64,000 nt of DNA, from contig NC_053134.1 of assembly GCF_010015445.1 (NCBI RefSeq), positions 14,604,629 through 14,668,628 of the forward strand, in the 5' to 3' direction. Made by a program: the position numbers and the translations under genes. This document shows, one piece after another, positions 14,136 to 23,814 of the stretch (position 1 is its first letter; each line of letters starts with the position of its first letter). The notes under the pieces were generated by a model. The model ran no database searches. It was not told where the DNA came from and saw only the letters and a program-made list of their open reading frames with translations. The stretch is from Perca fluviatilis. Taxonomy: Eukaryota; Chordata; Actinopteri; Perciformes; Percidae.

Positions 14136-14716
14136 CAAGGGATGGCATTAGCAGTCCATATGCTTCAGCACCAACATGCAATTTGTTGGCACATGACAAG
14201 ATTGTGTCCCCTTCTGCAAGCTGTGGAACCAGCATCAATACCCTTCACCAGCCAACCGTGACAGGTAGACATCCCCCACATCATAACCACACTGGTTACT
14301 ATTCCCCTTATCCCCTCCTTCCTTACTCCTTATGCTCTTTATTGGTGGTTCCCACATCGATCTTTTGTGACCTGTAACAATAACCACATTTACATATTTT
14401 ATAGATTAGCCCAAAGGAACGTACAGTGTTTGTCAATAGTTTACATGTTTACTGTTCGCTTGTTTTCTTTTCCCATGAAGTCTACCTCCCACTCACACTC
14501 TCGGTCTGTCTTCTTTTCAGCCTCAATGTATAATTTTGTCATTCTCTTATTGTTTTATCTTTTCTCAATATTTTTGTGTCATTTAGTTTTTAATTGCAGC
14601 TGTCTTATTGTTGTTTGTTTGCATTGCTATTTCCCTTTCTTGTCTTTTCTTTCATACTCCTCTGCAATATTCTATCACCCTTTCCCTCGCCAGCTCGCAC
14701 TCTCCTGCTGAGTTTC
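14136..14716. other. no gene recognised
   Basis: T- and C-rich sequence. No coding or repeat signal beyond composition. Confidence 0.5.
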
Positions 14717-14720
14717 TTAA

Positions 14721-15399
14721 AGGAACACGCCGACTTATTGGGAATTTAGCTTATTCACCGTAACCCCCAGAGTAAGACAAGTCCATACATACCCTTCTCA
14801 TCTCGGTGCGTGCTGTAACGCTGTCTGACGGCTCCAGCATTAGCTTAGCCTAGCACAGATCCTGCAGGTAACTGGTTCCAACTAGCCTACTGCTCCGAAT
14901 TGTGACAAAAGTGACAAAATAACGCCAACATGTTCCTATTTACATGTTGTGATTTGTAGAGTCTCGCGTGTACAAAAACAACGTAACATGAGACACAGCC
15001 ATCTTCTATCTGTAAACAAACCGGGAACTATATTCTCAGACAGGCTTGCGCAGAGCATATCCCTCCGCCCAGTACTATATTCTTCCGCCTGAGAATATAG
15101 TTCCCGGTTTGTTTACTGTTAGAAGATGGCTGTGTCATGTGCCGTTGTTTTTACACTATGACTCTACAAATCACAACATGTAAATAGAACTATGTTAACG
15201 TTCATTTTCACTGTCGGAAGCAGTAGGAGCAGTAGGATTACTGGAACCAGTCACCTGCATGTTCTGTGCTGGTCTGATGCCACTGGAGCCGTCAGACAGT
15301 CTTACAGCACGCACGGAGATGAGAAGGGTATGTATCGACTTGTCTAACTCTGGCGGTTACGGTGAATAAGCTAAATTCCCAATAAGTCGGCGTGTTCCT
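14721..15399. mobile_element. TTAA-flanked foldback transposon (679 bp)
   Basis: Almost the whole element is one inverted repeat. The left end starts AGGAACACGCCGACTTATTG and the right end is its reverse complement. The arms remain complementary through GTTTACAGA-like, GCCATCTTC and AAATCACAACATG blocks to an inner perfect 28-base pair (15012-15039 with 15089-15116), leaving a loop of 49 bases. TTAA flanks both ends (14717-14720, 15400-15403). No coding capacity. The AGG terminus and TTAA target match the element at 9583. Confidence 0.9.
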
Positions 15400-15403
15400 T
15401 TAA

Positions 15404-16540
15404 CCCTTCATTTTCAGCGTATGTCTGCCATATCTTGATATGACTGGCATGTTCCTCAGCCACCTTATATACAGTATTTGAGAGAAACCACATAACTTCA
15501 CTTAGCAGAACTTTTAATTGGAAAATTAATATCAATCAATCAATCAATCAATTTATATATTTGTCACACGAAATCCTATAAAAACACATTTTCAATTAAA
15601 TGTAAGCTGTCAGAAAGCTGTCAAAAAAATATGATACATGAAACATGATAATAATATGTGTATACAGTATGTATCACTATGGAATCGTTCTCCAATATAT
15701 TAGGCACTTATATATTTATATACATTTTATTCCAAGGGAAATACAGTGTGCTTTAGAGAATAGCAAATACTAACTAACTAAACTAACAATGTATATATAG
15801 ACGCATACATACGAACAATTAGAACAATTTAATCTAAAAAGCACAACCACAACAAAACAAAGTTAACCAAATTGAGAAAAGCAGTGTTTTTAATGTACTT
15901 TAGCATATCTAATGCAATCTCTTAACCTAAAAACATACAGATTTGGGTAATTAGATGCCGTCGTAATCCCAAAGTACACTGGCATTGACAAATTTTAATT
16001 TGGCAAAGCACTATCGTAAGAGGAAGGAAGTCAGGACATATTCGAATAGTTTTCTTAAATCCATCCCACAAGGGTCTTGAAGTGCATGGTGAGATTATTG
16101 CAAAATACCAAAATATACAGCAGCTTTTCTCAACAAAATGCAGTAGCCTAATGTTAAAATGATCAAATGGTATAGTTTTCTAGCAAGAGTGTTTAGGCAC
16201 CCTTAGGCAGGCTGTTTTATAATTTCCTTTGACTGAACTATTTCTGCCACCTGCATGACTCCTTTATTCTTTTTCCTTGCAAAAAAGAAGAAAATTTCTT
16301 TTAAAATTCATTTACAATTTTCAGCCATTCCTATCATATCACATTTCTGCATCTCTCTATCTCTTTCTCAGAGAGCAAAGTGTTACAGATAAAGTTTTGA
16401 AGTTGGGAATTGCAAATAAGTAAAAAGACTAGCAGTATCTTGCTATGTAAATACACTATCAGTGAAGTGCAGCAATGCCTCATATTTACTCACAAACTGA
16501 CAACAGAAAATAAGCTTTTACCGTCAGTCGGATATATATA
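15404..16540. other. no gene; short (CAAT)n tail fragment
   Basis: Mostly plain AT-rich sequence. About five CAAT units at 15534-15553 followed by TTTGTCACACGAAATCC look like the (TTGA)n 3' tail of a minus-strand retroelement, comparable with 52225-52300. Confidence 0.4.
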
Positions 16541-17356
16541 TAGTATAGTTAAACGCGTTATTAACGGCGTTAACACAAACCCATTTTAACGGTGTCAATT
16601 TTTTTATCGCGAGATTAACGTTCTTTTTGGCCCAGCAAACTTTGTAGTTTAGAAAAACTACAACACCACACTGGATCTAGCTAGACCAGAAACAAAACAA
16701 CATGCACGCTGCACACACTTGTTTGCACTTGCTTGCAAGCCGGCTAAAGAGTAGTACATACCTGCAGAGTAGTACATACCTGCATACCGTTTTGAATGGG
16801 GTCCGAGACCCGGTGCTAATACGGCACCAGTGCCTTAACGACCGTTATCTACCGGACCAAATAGCAAAGCGGATTTCGGTGCCTTATTTAGGTGCCACTT
16901 AGATGCCTGCGCTTCTTTCTGATGCTCCGAACGTTAGAGGGAACTGAAACATTGCCGCACAGGAGGCCAGTCAACACTACACTTAGCAGCATGTAACGTT
17001 AGCCTACCGTTAGCTAGCAGCTGGATTAAACCATACTGTCTATGGATTAAACACGGTTAACATGTTTACAGTAAACGGTGTAAAGTGTGTCCGTATTTCA
17101 CTGGAGAGGACTCCAACAGCTGAACAGACAAATACAATTGAACAAGGTGCTCCTTTTTTAAATATATATATCTTTCGGTTCATGCACTGTTTTAAAAATA
17201 TCGTATCATGTCGATAAGAGCATTAAAATGAGAAAAAAACGGGACAAAAAGAAATCAAGGGACATTTAAAACAGATACAAATTTGTGATTAATTGCGAGT
17301 TAACTATGACATTAATGCGATTAATCGGGATTACATATTTTAATCGTTTGACAACA

Positions 17357-17359
<3 letters not shown>
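16541..17359. mobile_element. hAT-like non-autonomous element
   Basis: The left end TAGTATAGTTAAACG pairs with the right end, whose reverse complement is TAGTGTTGTCAAACG. The subterminal regions are full of the words AACGCGTT, TTAACGG, TTAATCGC and GCGATTAATC, a hallmark of a repeat common in fish. Both flanks are AT dinucleotide repeat, so an 8-base duplication (ATATATAT) is compatible but not provable. No transposase frame is left. Confidence 0.6.
16748..16783. repeat. 18-bp perfect tandem duplication
   Basis: AGAGTAGTACATACCTGC occurs twice in a row inside the hAT-like element. Confidence 0.95.
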
Positions 17360-17408
<49 letters not shown>

Positions 17409-17422
17409 GTATTTGTGATATG

Positions 17423-17503
<81 letters not shown>
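17360..17503. repeat. (TA)n, (CA)n and (TG)n compound microsatellite
   Basis: TA units at 17360-17400, a short CA run at 17401-17408 and 79 bases of TG at 17425-17503. Confidence 0.97.
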
Positions 17504-17505
<2 letters not shown>

Positions 17506-17509
17506 ACAT

Positions 17510-17757
17510 TCTATGTATCATTTTGTTAGATGGATTGTCTGTATTGTAATTGTATTATATTGGTCTATTCTGTACATACATCTATTGCACGTCTGTCTGT
17601 TCTGGGAGTTGTCTTCCTGAGTTTTTTTACATTTTTCATTTGGCAAGTTTTTCCTTTTCCAAAGCAAGGGTCGAAATATGGCGGTCATATGGGTGTTATG
17701 TGCTGTACTAATTTGTAATTTGGGATATTGTGCTATATAAATAAAATGACATATCAA
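17510..17757 (+). mobile_element. LINE-type 3' UTR fragment
   Basis: It ends with TTTGTAATTTGGGATATTGT, GCTATATAAATAAAATGAC and carries upstream CCTGAGTTTTTTTACATTTT and GGCAAGTTTTTCCTTTTCC. This is the arrangement of the 3' end of fish L2/CR1-type LINEs (T-rich cleavage, GATATTGGGCTATA stem, ATAAA tail). It is a different subfamily from the L2 at 2650-6330. No coding part remains. Confidence 0.55.
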
Positions 17758-17800
17758 TGTGTTTCATTTAATATTCTTCACAGATGAAGGGAAGTGTGTG

Positions 17801-18471
17801 TATTAGGGTTTGATTATGAATATTGCAATATCAGTATTCATTTCAATATTTTTAAACATATGTCAAAACAACAAAAGTTACAGGAAAACGCATCAAAATA
17901 GATTCTTAAATTAAACAAGTTTTCTTACAACACAAGGTTTATTTCAACTGACAGTCATATTGGACTGGTACAACAATAAATGAATAAATAAGGACCATGT
18001 CTACAGAACAGGACATGTTTTACTGGTTGTACAGTATAAAATATATAAATAAAGAGAACTTTTCTTTCTCTTCTCTGATTCGTTCCCTTTTGTTGTCTCT
18101 ATCAGTTTTTTCCAGTACACTGTCACTCTGTTGAAATATGCACATGTGGTACGCTCCATAGGGTTTGTCACATAGTGGACCCGTGCGCTGACGTGCACTA
18201 ATATGTGCAAGTGGCACGTTAACTCGCCAATGAAATGATGATCATTATAGCGGTTCAAGCGGGCTCTAAATCAAACATAACTAAGCCACACAGCCAACGG
18301 ACGGGACGCAGCCCTCCACAAAATAAACAAAATATTGCATACTTATTGTGACATTTTTTATATAATATTGCGATAACGATATTGAGTCAATATATTTTGC
18401 ACCCCTGGATATAATATTGCGCAATGTGATATTATAGATAACGATATTGAGTCGATATATCTTGCACCCCT
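17801..18471. mobile_element. hAT-like non-autonomous element with duplicated right end
   Basis: The right terminus, reverse-complemented, is TAGGGGTGCAAGATATATCG; the left starts TAGGGTTTGATTATGAATA. The flanks GTGTGTAT and ATGTGTTT match at six of eight positions, in line with an 8-base hAT target duplication. The right terminal segment (GATAACGATATTGAGTC through TTGCACCCCT) occurs twice, at 18372-18408 and 18439-18471. No transposase remains. Confidence 0.55.
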
Positions 18472-18867
18472 AATGTGTTTGTTGCATACATTAAAGTCAT
18501 AAGGATTCTCAGTCATCCAGGTTATAGGATATATAATGGATAAGTATGAAGTCAGTACTTGTAGATATCCCTATTGACATTTCATCAAGTAATCATTAAG
18601 CGAGGACTTGAAGTGCAGCAGTAGTAGAGTATCTTCTTTTTAATTTCCTAAAAACTAAAAGCGCTTCTGTTTCTCACATCAGGCTGCAGTCTGTCTCAAA
18701 GTCGTTCATCACAGAGGTAAACATGTCAGTTGATTTTAATATAGAATATTAATAGTCTGGTACTATTTATTTTTACTGACTTCAGCTGACTTTGAATTCT
18801 GAATGGAAACGGGAATTCTTCCTTCTAAACCTCAGTGCTCAGGAGCCACAGGGACATGATTGACCTT

Positions 18868-18902
<35 letters not shown>

Positions 18903-19751
18903 TGCCTGTAGCTTTGGGAATCCACATTGTCATCTACCATCTGAGCTCCATAAGAGCCATTCACAACAGAGGGAGCACTTCAGAGAGGGCAAGAGAGAGA
19001 GGGGGGGGGGTTTGTGGGTAGGCAATGGAGTAGGCCGAGAGAAGAAGGACAAGTAAAAGTCAGAGATAATGTACATTGACAGAGAGGGAAAAAGGTATGT
19101 AAATGTGAATGAATGGTGTGATATACACACGCTACACACTTGTGTGTCCACTTACATGGACTTCAAACCTACACACACATCATTATGCACACTATTATAA
19201 GGACTTAAATATGGAGCTCCCAAACTGGCAAAAGGTAATAAGATGAGTCAAAAATATAAAAGTAATATTATTAAATAATAAAAATGTAGTGTTCAAAGGA
19301 ATGTAAAGCGTTAATATTATTGATAATTTTTTGTGTGTTAGCATGCATTTCACATGTATTTAATAATTTATCTTTTCCTCATTCATTTCCAATTTATCTA
19401 TGCTATTATAATGTCCAGAGTGTGAAGGTGTAATATCAGTGGAAAATTGAAAGGACCAAGTGGCAAGCTAGCTTACCTGAAAACACTGGTAGCTAAACAC
19501 ACTGAGCTAGCTACCTAGCTGCAGCCAATGTTGGTCATACATCAGTGCAGGTAATGTTAATCAATCAACTTTAATCAAGTAAAATGTAATTTCCCAATAA
19601 CATAATTGCGGTAAGCGAAAATGCTGAGTGGCTAGTAACTTTGGAAAACCACTATCCGCAGTGGCTGGTGAGGAAAAAACTTCATATCAAACCCTGGATG
19701 TATTTTTATGATTCGTGATGACCTTTTATGCCCTTTTGTCAGTCAAGACAC

Positions 19752-19760
<9 letters not shown>
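18472..19760. other. no gene; short CA repeat
   Basis: (CA)n at 18874-18901, a G run near 19001-19010, otherwise AT-rich. No coding signal. Confidence 0.5.

Positions 19761-19835
<75 letters not shown>
19761..19835. repeat. (CA)n microsatellite
   Basis: About 37 CA units, preceded by a CCCACC-interrupted stretch. Confidence 0.97.
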
Positions 19836-19838
<3 letters not shown>

Positions 19839-20612
19839 TACTCACATCAGTATGCTGTGTTGCCAGGAGTAGCAGAGGGAAATTCATTGGCCCTGGCAGA
19901 TTGTGTAAACAGCCTTCGCAGACAATGACACATTTGATTAATTGAATTCTGCCACCATTTTGCCAGCACAACAAGGAAGATGTGGGTGACTGTCACACAT
20001 TGTACATATCAGCAGTGGGAGGCCTGGAGTTTGTCATCCTTGCGTACTGAAATTTAAGATTGATTAAACCAATTTTGTACGGTCTGCCATCTGTATTTAA
20101 ATATTTGTCTCAGAGTCAACCAACGCAAATAATACATATAACACACAAAAGATGCACATGGTTTATGAGTATGATTATGATAAAACAAGTTTAATGAGTT
20201 TGTTGTTTCTAGTGGGTGTCTTTTTCTAAAACAAATATTGAGAAATAAAGACATACACAACACTGACATAGCTGAAAATGAATCAGATTAGTCATAGCAA
20301 AAAAATACATTATTTCTCTGTTACGCTCCCTCATTTTTTCTTACACTTGAAGTCTCTCTCTCATTTTTGCACTCCTGTTTAAGTCGGTATCTGTGATAAC
20401 ATTGAAATCTTTCTTTACATGAAAGAAATAAGAAAAAAAAAGGGGACAGAGAAAGTTAAGGAATAAGAGAGGGAAGCTTTGGGAGTAGAAAAAGAAATTG
20501 TCTTTAGGTTGCCCAGTTAGGGGAAACTGTCTTCTGTAATACAATTTCCATTTCTCAGAGTATCAGTCAGACGCACACACTGAAAGGCACAAGCACAGGC
20601 AACGCTAAACAA
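19836..20612. other. no gene recognised
   Basis: No coding or repeat signal that I can support. Confidence 0.5.
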
Positions 20613-20616
20613 CTAA

Positions 20617-21220
20617 GGCCCGGGACACATTAACCCGATTATCGGCCGTGGGACAGTCTGGCGAGGTCAGTGACTCAAATCTGTTCAGTGTGTCCCGTGC
20701 CGTCATCCGTCTGGGGGGCTGTCGGCGTTCATTTCGGCCGACCTGACATGTTCGGTCGGCGGCAGGGAAATCGGGACTCACCTGGAAATGACGAGCGCAA
20801 TGAGGTTACTACAGTCTCTCAAAATCTGTTGAAAATCTTTTAAACTGACCTTTGTTGAACTGAAATGAAGACAGATTCAGCAACTTATTTCTCGCTTAAA
20901 ATGTTTTCAGAAACACGTTTCAGTGAAATATTTTAGTACAATATGAGATCGTATTCTGAACGGTCGCCATGACAGTCTGGCTCTCAATATCCGGAGAAAA
21001 CAAACCCATGTGACGCGTTCGTCCAATCAGCTGCCGGTTTTCATTTCTTGGGCAACATTACAGATTAGCGCCACCTGCTGTTATGGAGATGTATTACGTC
21101 TCGTCTCCTCTCGTCTTTTTGGTCTGTTCTGTGGCAGTTTTTTGGACCTCGGGGACACGACTGATCATATCGACGGGGTTTTCTGTCAACGGTCGGCCGT
21201 CGGCTACATGTGTCCCGGCC
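20617..21220. mobile_element. non-autonomous DNA transposon with GGCCCGGGACACA ends (604 bp)
   Basis: The left end GGCCCGGGACACATT and the right end (reverse complement GGCCGGGACACATGTAGCCG) form an imperfect terminal inverted repeat. The right flank is TTAA (21221-21224) and the left flank CTAA (20613-20616), so a TTAA target with one change is likely. The interior (20816-20970) is about 150 bases shared in reverse orientation with 47430-47600. Open frames inside (21010-21381, 21083-21322) have no recognised domain. Confidence 0.7.
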
Positions 21221-21521
21221 TTAAAGCCCACTGTCACTCATTTCAGGCATCATTACGCGGAAGAATGTTCCAAATTTGTTGCAGATACCATTTTCCACAC
21301 TTTAACCAGAGAAACAAGCTGATGTGGAAAACTTGTCCTTGCTGGGAAGTTGTCATTCCTAACCTGACAGATGCCTGTTAGGGTGGCTCAGTTTGACGCA
21401 GTAGCCAAATAGTGTATTAAATGTGAGCTATTGAAGGTGAAAGTATTAAAAAGGCTAAAAAGATAATAAAAACATAATGCATGCATTTTGTGTCACGTTG
21501 AAGGCCGGCACTTTTAAGGAT

Positions 21522-22495
21522 CTCCATCCATCCATCTTCGCCCGCTTATCCGGTATCGAGTCGCGGGGGGAGCAGCTCCAGCAGGGGACCCCAAACTTCC
21601 CTTTCCCGAGCCACATTAACCAGCTCTGACTGGAGGATCATGAGGCGTTCCCAGGCCAGGTTGGAGATATAATCCCTCCACCTAGTCCTGGGTCTTCCCC
21701 GAGGCTTCCTCCCAGCTGGACGTGCCTGGAACACCTCCCTAGGGAGGCGCACAGGGGGCATCCTTACCAGATGCACGAACCACCTCAACTGGCTCCTTTC
21801 GACGCGAAGGAGCAGCGGCTCTACTCCGAGCTCCTCACGGATGACTGAGCTTCTCACCCTATCTCTAAGGGAGACGCCTGCCACCCTCCTAAGGAAACCC
21901 ATTTTGGCCGCTTGTACCCTGGATCTCATTCTTTCAGTCATGACCCAGCCTTCATGACCATAGGTGAGGGTAGGAACGAAAACTGACCGGTAGATTGAGA
22001 GCTTTGCTCAGCTCTCTTTTCGTCACAACGGTGCGATAAATTGAATGTAATACCGCACCTGCTGCGCCGATTCTCCGACCAATCTCTCGCTCCATTGTCC
22101 CCTCACTCGCGAACAAGTGTTCGCCCCCAAGGTAGAACTCCTTCACTTGGGGTAAGGACTCATTCCCTACCTGGAGTAGGCACTCCATCGGTTTCCTGCT
22201 GAGAACCATGGCCTCAGATTTAGAGGTGCTGATCCTCATCCCAGCCGCTTCACACTTGGCGGCGAACCGATCCAGTGAGTGCTGAAGGTCACAGGCCGAT
22301 GATGCCATCAGGACCACATCATCTGCAAAGAGCAACGATGAGATCCCCAGCCCACTGAACTGCAACCCCTCCCCACCCCGACTACGCCTTGATATCCTGT
22401 CCATAAATATTACAAACAGGATTGGTGACAAAGCGCAGCCCTGGCGGAGGCCAACCCTCACTTGAAACGAATCTGACTTACTGCCGAGAATTTCT
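21522..22495 (-). mobile_element. RTE-clade (Rex3-like) LINE, 5'-truncated copy
   Basis: A minus-strand RTE copy of about 970 bases. Its 3' tail is the CCATCCATC repeat (GATGG on the coding strand) at 21522-21534, and its 5' truncation point lies within about 10 bases of the first minisatellite unit. It covers part of the reverse transcriptase and the C-terminal region. The C-terminal part is the same family as 1932-2333, with close nucleotide identity. Confidence 0.85.
21546..22461 (-). pseudogene. RTE reverse transcriptase, truncated and frameshifted
   Basis: Reading from 22461 downwards, the frame encodes polymerase motifs: RVGLRQGCALSPILF (the PQG-type block), LLFADDVVLM with the active-site FADD at 22329-22318, and a SKSEAMVLSRKP block. 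A frameshift in the region of 22000-21945 breaks the frame before MTERMRSRVQAAKMGFLRRV. The last part runs to a stop at 21546-21548 through VERSQLRWFVHLVRMP and RPRGRPRTRWRD. The endonuclease and the N-terminal half of the polymerase are absent. It is a dead-on-arrival insertion. Confidence 0.85.
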
Positions 22496-22499
22496 ATGT

Positions 22500-23197
22500 T
22501 TATCGATGTACTATACTGTGACTTTTTATTGCTATTTTTTCGACATACTATAACTTATTATCGACATACTATACTACAGCTTTTTTATCACTTTTATCGA
22601 CACACTGTGGTATGGCTTTTATATCCTTTTTTTGGACATACTATACTATGATGTTTCATCACTTTTTTCGACATACTTTACTATGGCTTTTTATCACTTT
22701 TTTTGACATACTATACGATGGCTTTTTTGAAAATACTATACTATGGCTTTATCATCACTTTTTTTCGACAAACTATACTATGACTTATTTATCACTTTCT
22801 TCGATATACTATACTATGGCTTTTTGATTACTCTATTCGACATACTATAATATGGATTTTTTGTAATTTTTTTCGACATACACTATGACTTTTTATCACT
22901 TTTTTCGACATACTATACTATGGCTTTTTTGACATTCTATACTATGACTTTTTATCACTTTTATCGACGTACTATACTATGGCTTTTTTATCACTTTTTT
23001 TCGAAATACTATACTATGACTTTTTATCACTTTTTTTCGACATACTGTACTATGACTTTTTTATCACTTTTTGACATACTATACTATGACTATTTGTCGA
23101 TGTACTATACTATGGCTATCTTCGACATACTATACTATGGCTTTTTTATTATTTTTGTCGACATACTATACTATGGCTTTTGTATCCCTTTTTTTTG
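22500..23197 (+). repeat. minisatellite, left block (degenerate)
   Basis: About 20 imperfect units of the CGACATACTATACTATGG plus CTTTTTATCACTTTTTT type. The 25-base CTATCTT-type unit is nearly absent and spacing is irregular. It starts directly at the truncated end of the RTE copy. Confidence 0.95.
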
Positions 23198-23814
23198 ACG
23201 ACTCAGTGCGTGAAGTCAAAAAAACTGGTTAGCTGCAGTTTAAAAAAAAATAAATACTCCGATGACAGGCAGAGAGAGGGAGAGAGTGTGCATGTGTGTG
23301 TAGCGAATTAATTTGTAATATAATTTTATACCACTACTTCCTTTATTTTTTTATGAAATACAGCAAGAAAGTGTCAGCGTGAAGTAAAAAAAAACTCCGC
23401 CAACTGATGGTTTAAAAAAGAACAAAAATCTCCGCAGAGACACAACGTGAGTCACATTCTACCAAGCACCACGTCTGAACAAACCCCACGTTTACCAGAA
23501 CTCTACTGGTTAATAAGTAAGTACTACAAACCGAAGTAAAAAACAGAGAGAGCGATCTGTTCTCTTCTCAGTGTTCAGTTTGTGAGTGAGCAGAGCGGGA
23601 CACACAGCAACACAATAAATCTGTATGTGTGTAGGGGAGGGGCGCTGTGACTACTAGCCTATCAAAGAACGCAGACACAGTCAGCTACCCAATGAGGATT
23701 TTTATTCAATCCGAGCACAGATATTGACTCGTATTACTCGTATAATACTCGTACTCGGCAAAAGTGCTTTATCCGTACCGGATACTCGTTTCAGCCGAGT
23801 ATCCGGCTCAACTC
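23198..23814. mobile_element. hAT-like element fragment inside the minisatellite
   Basis: The right part ends CCGAGTATCCGGCTCAACTC followed by TA, preceded by ACTCGTATTACTCGTATAAT and CCGTACCGGATACTCG. I recognise these as the end of a fish hAT family whose terminus reads TAGAGTTGAGCCGGATACTC. The left end shows no counterpart, so the copy is incomplete. Inside, a GCGTGAAGT plus A-run segment occurs twice (about 23210 and 23378). Confidence 0.55.
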
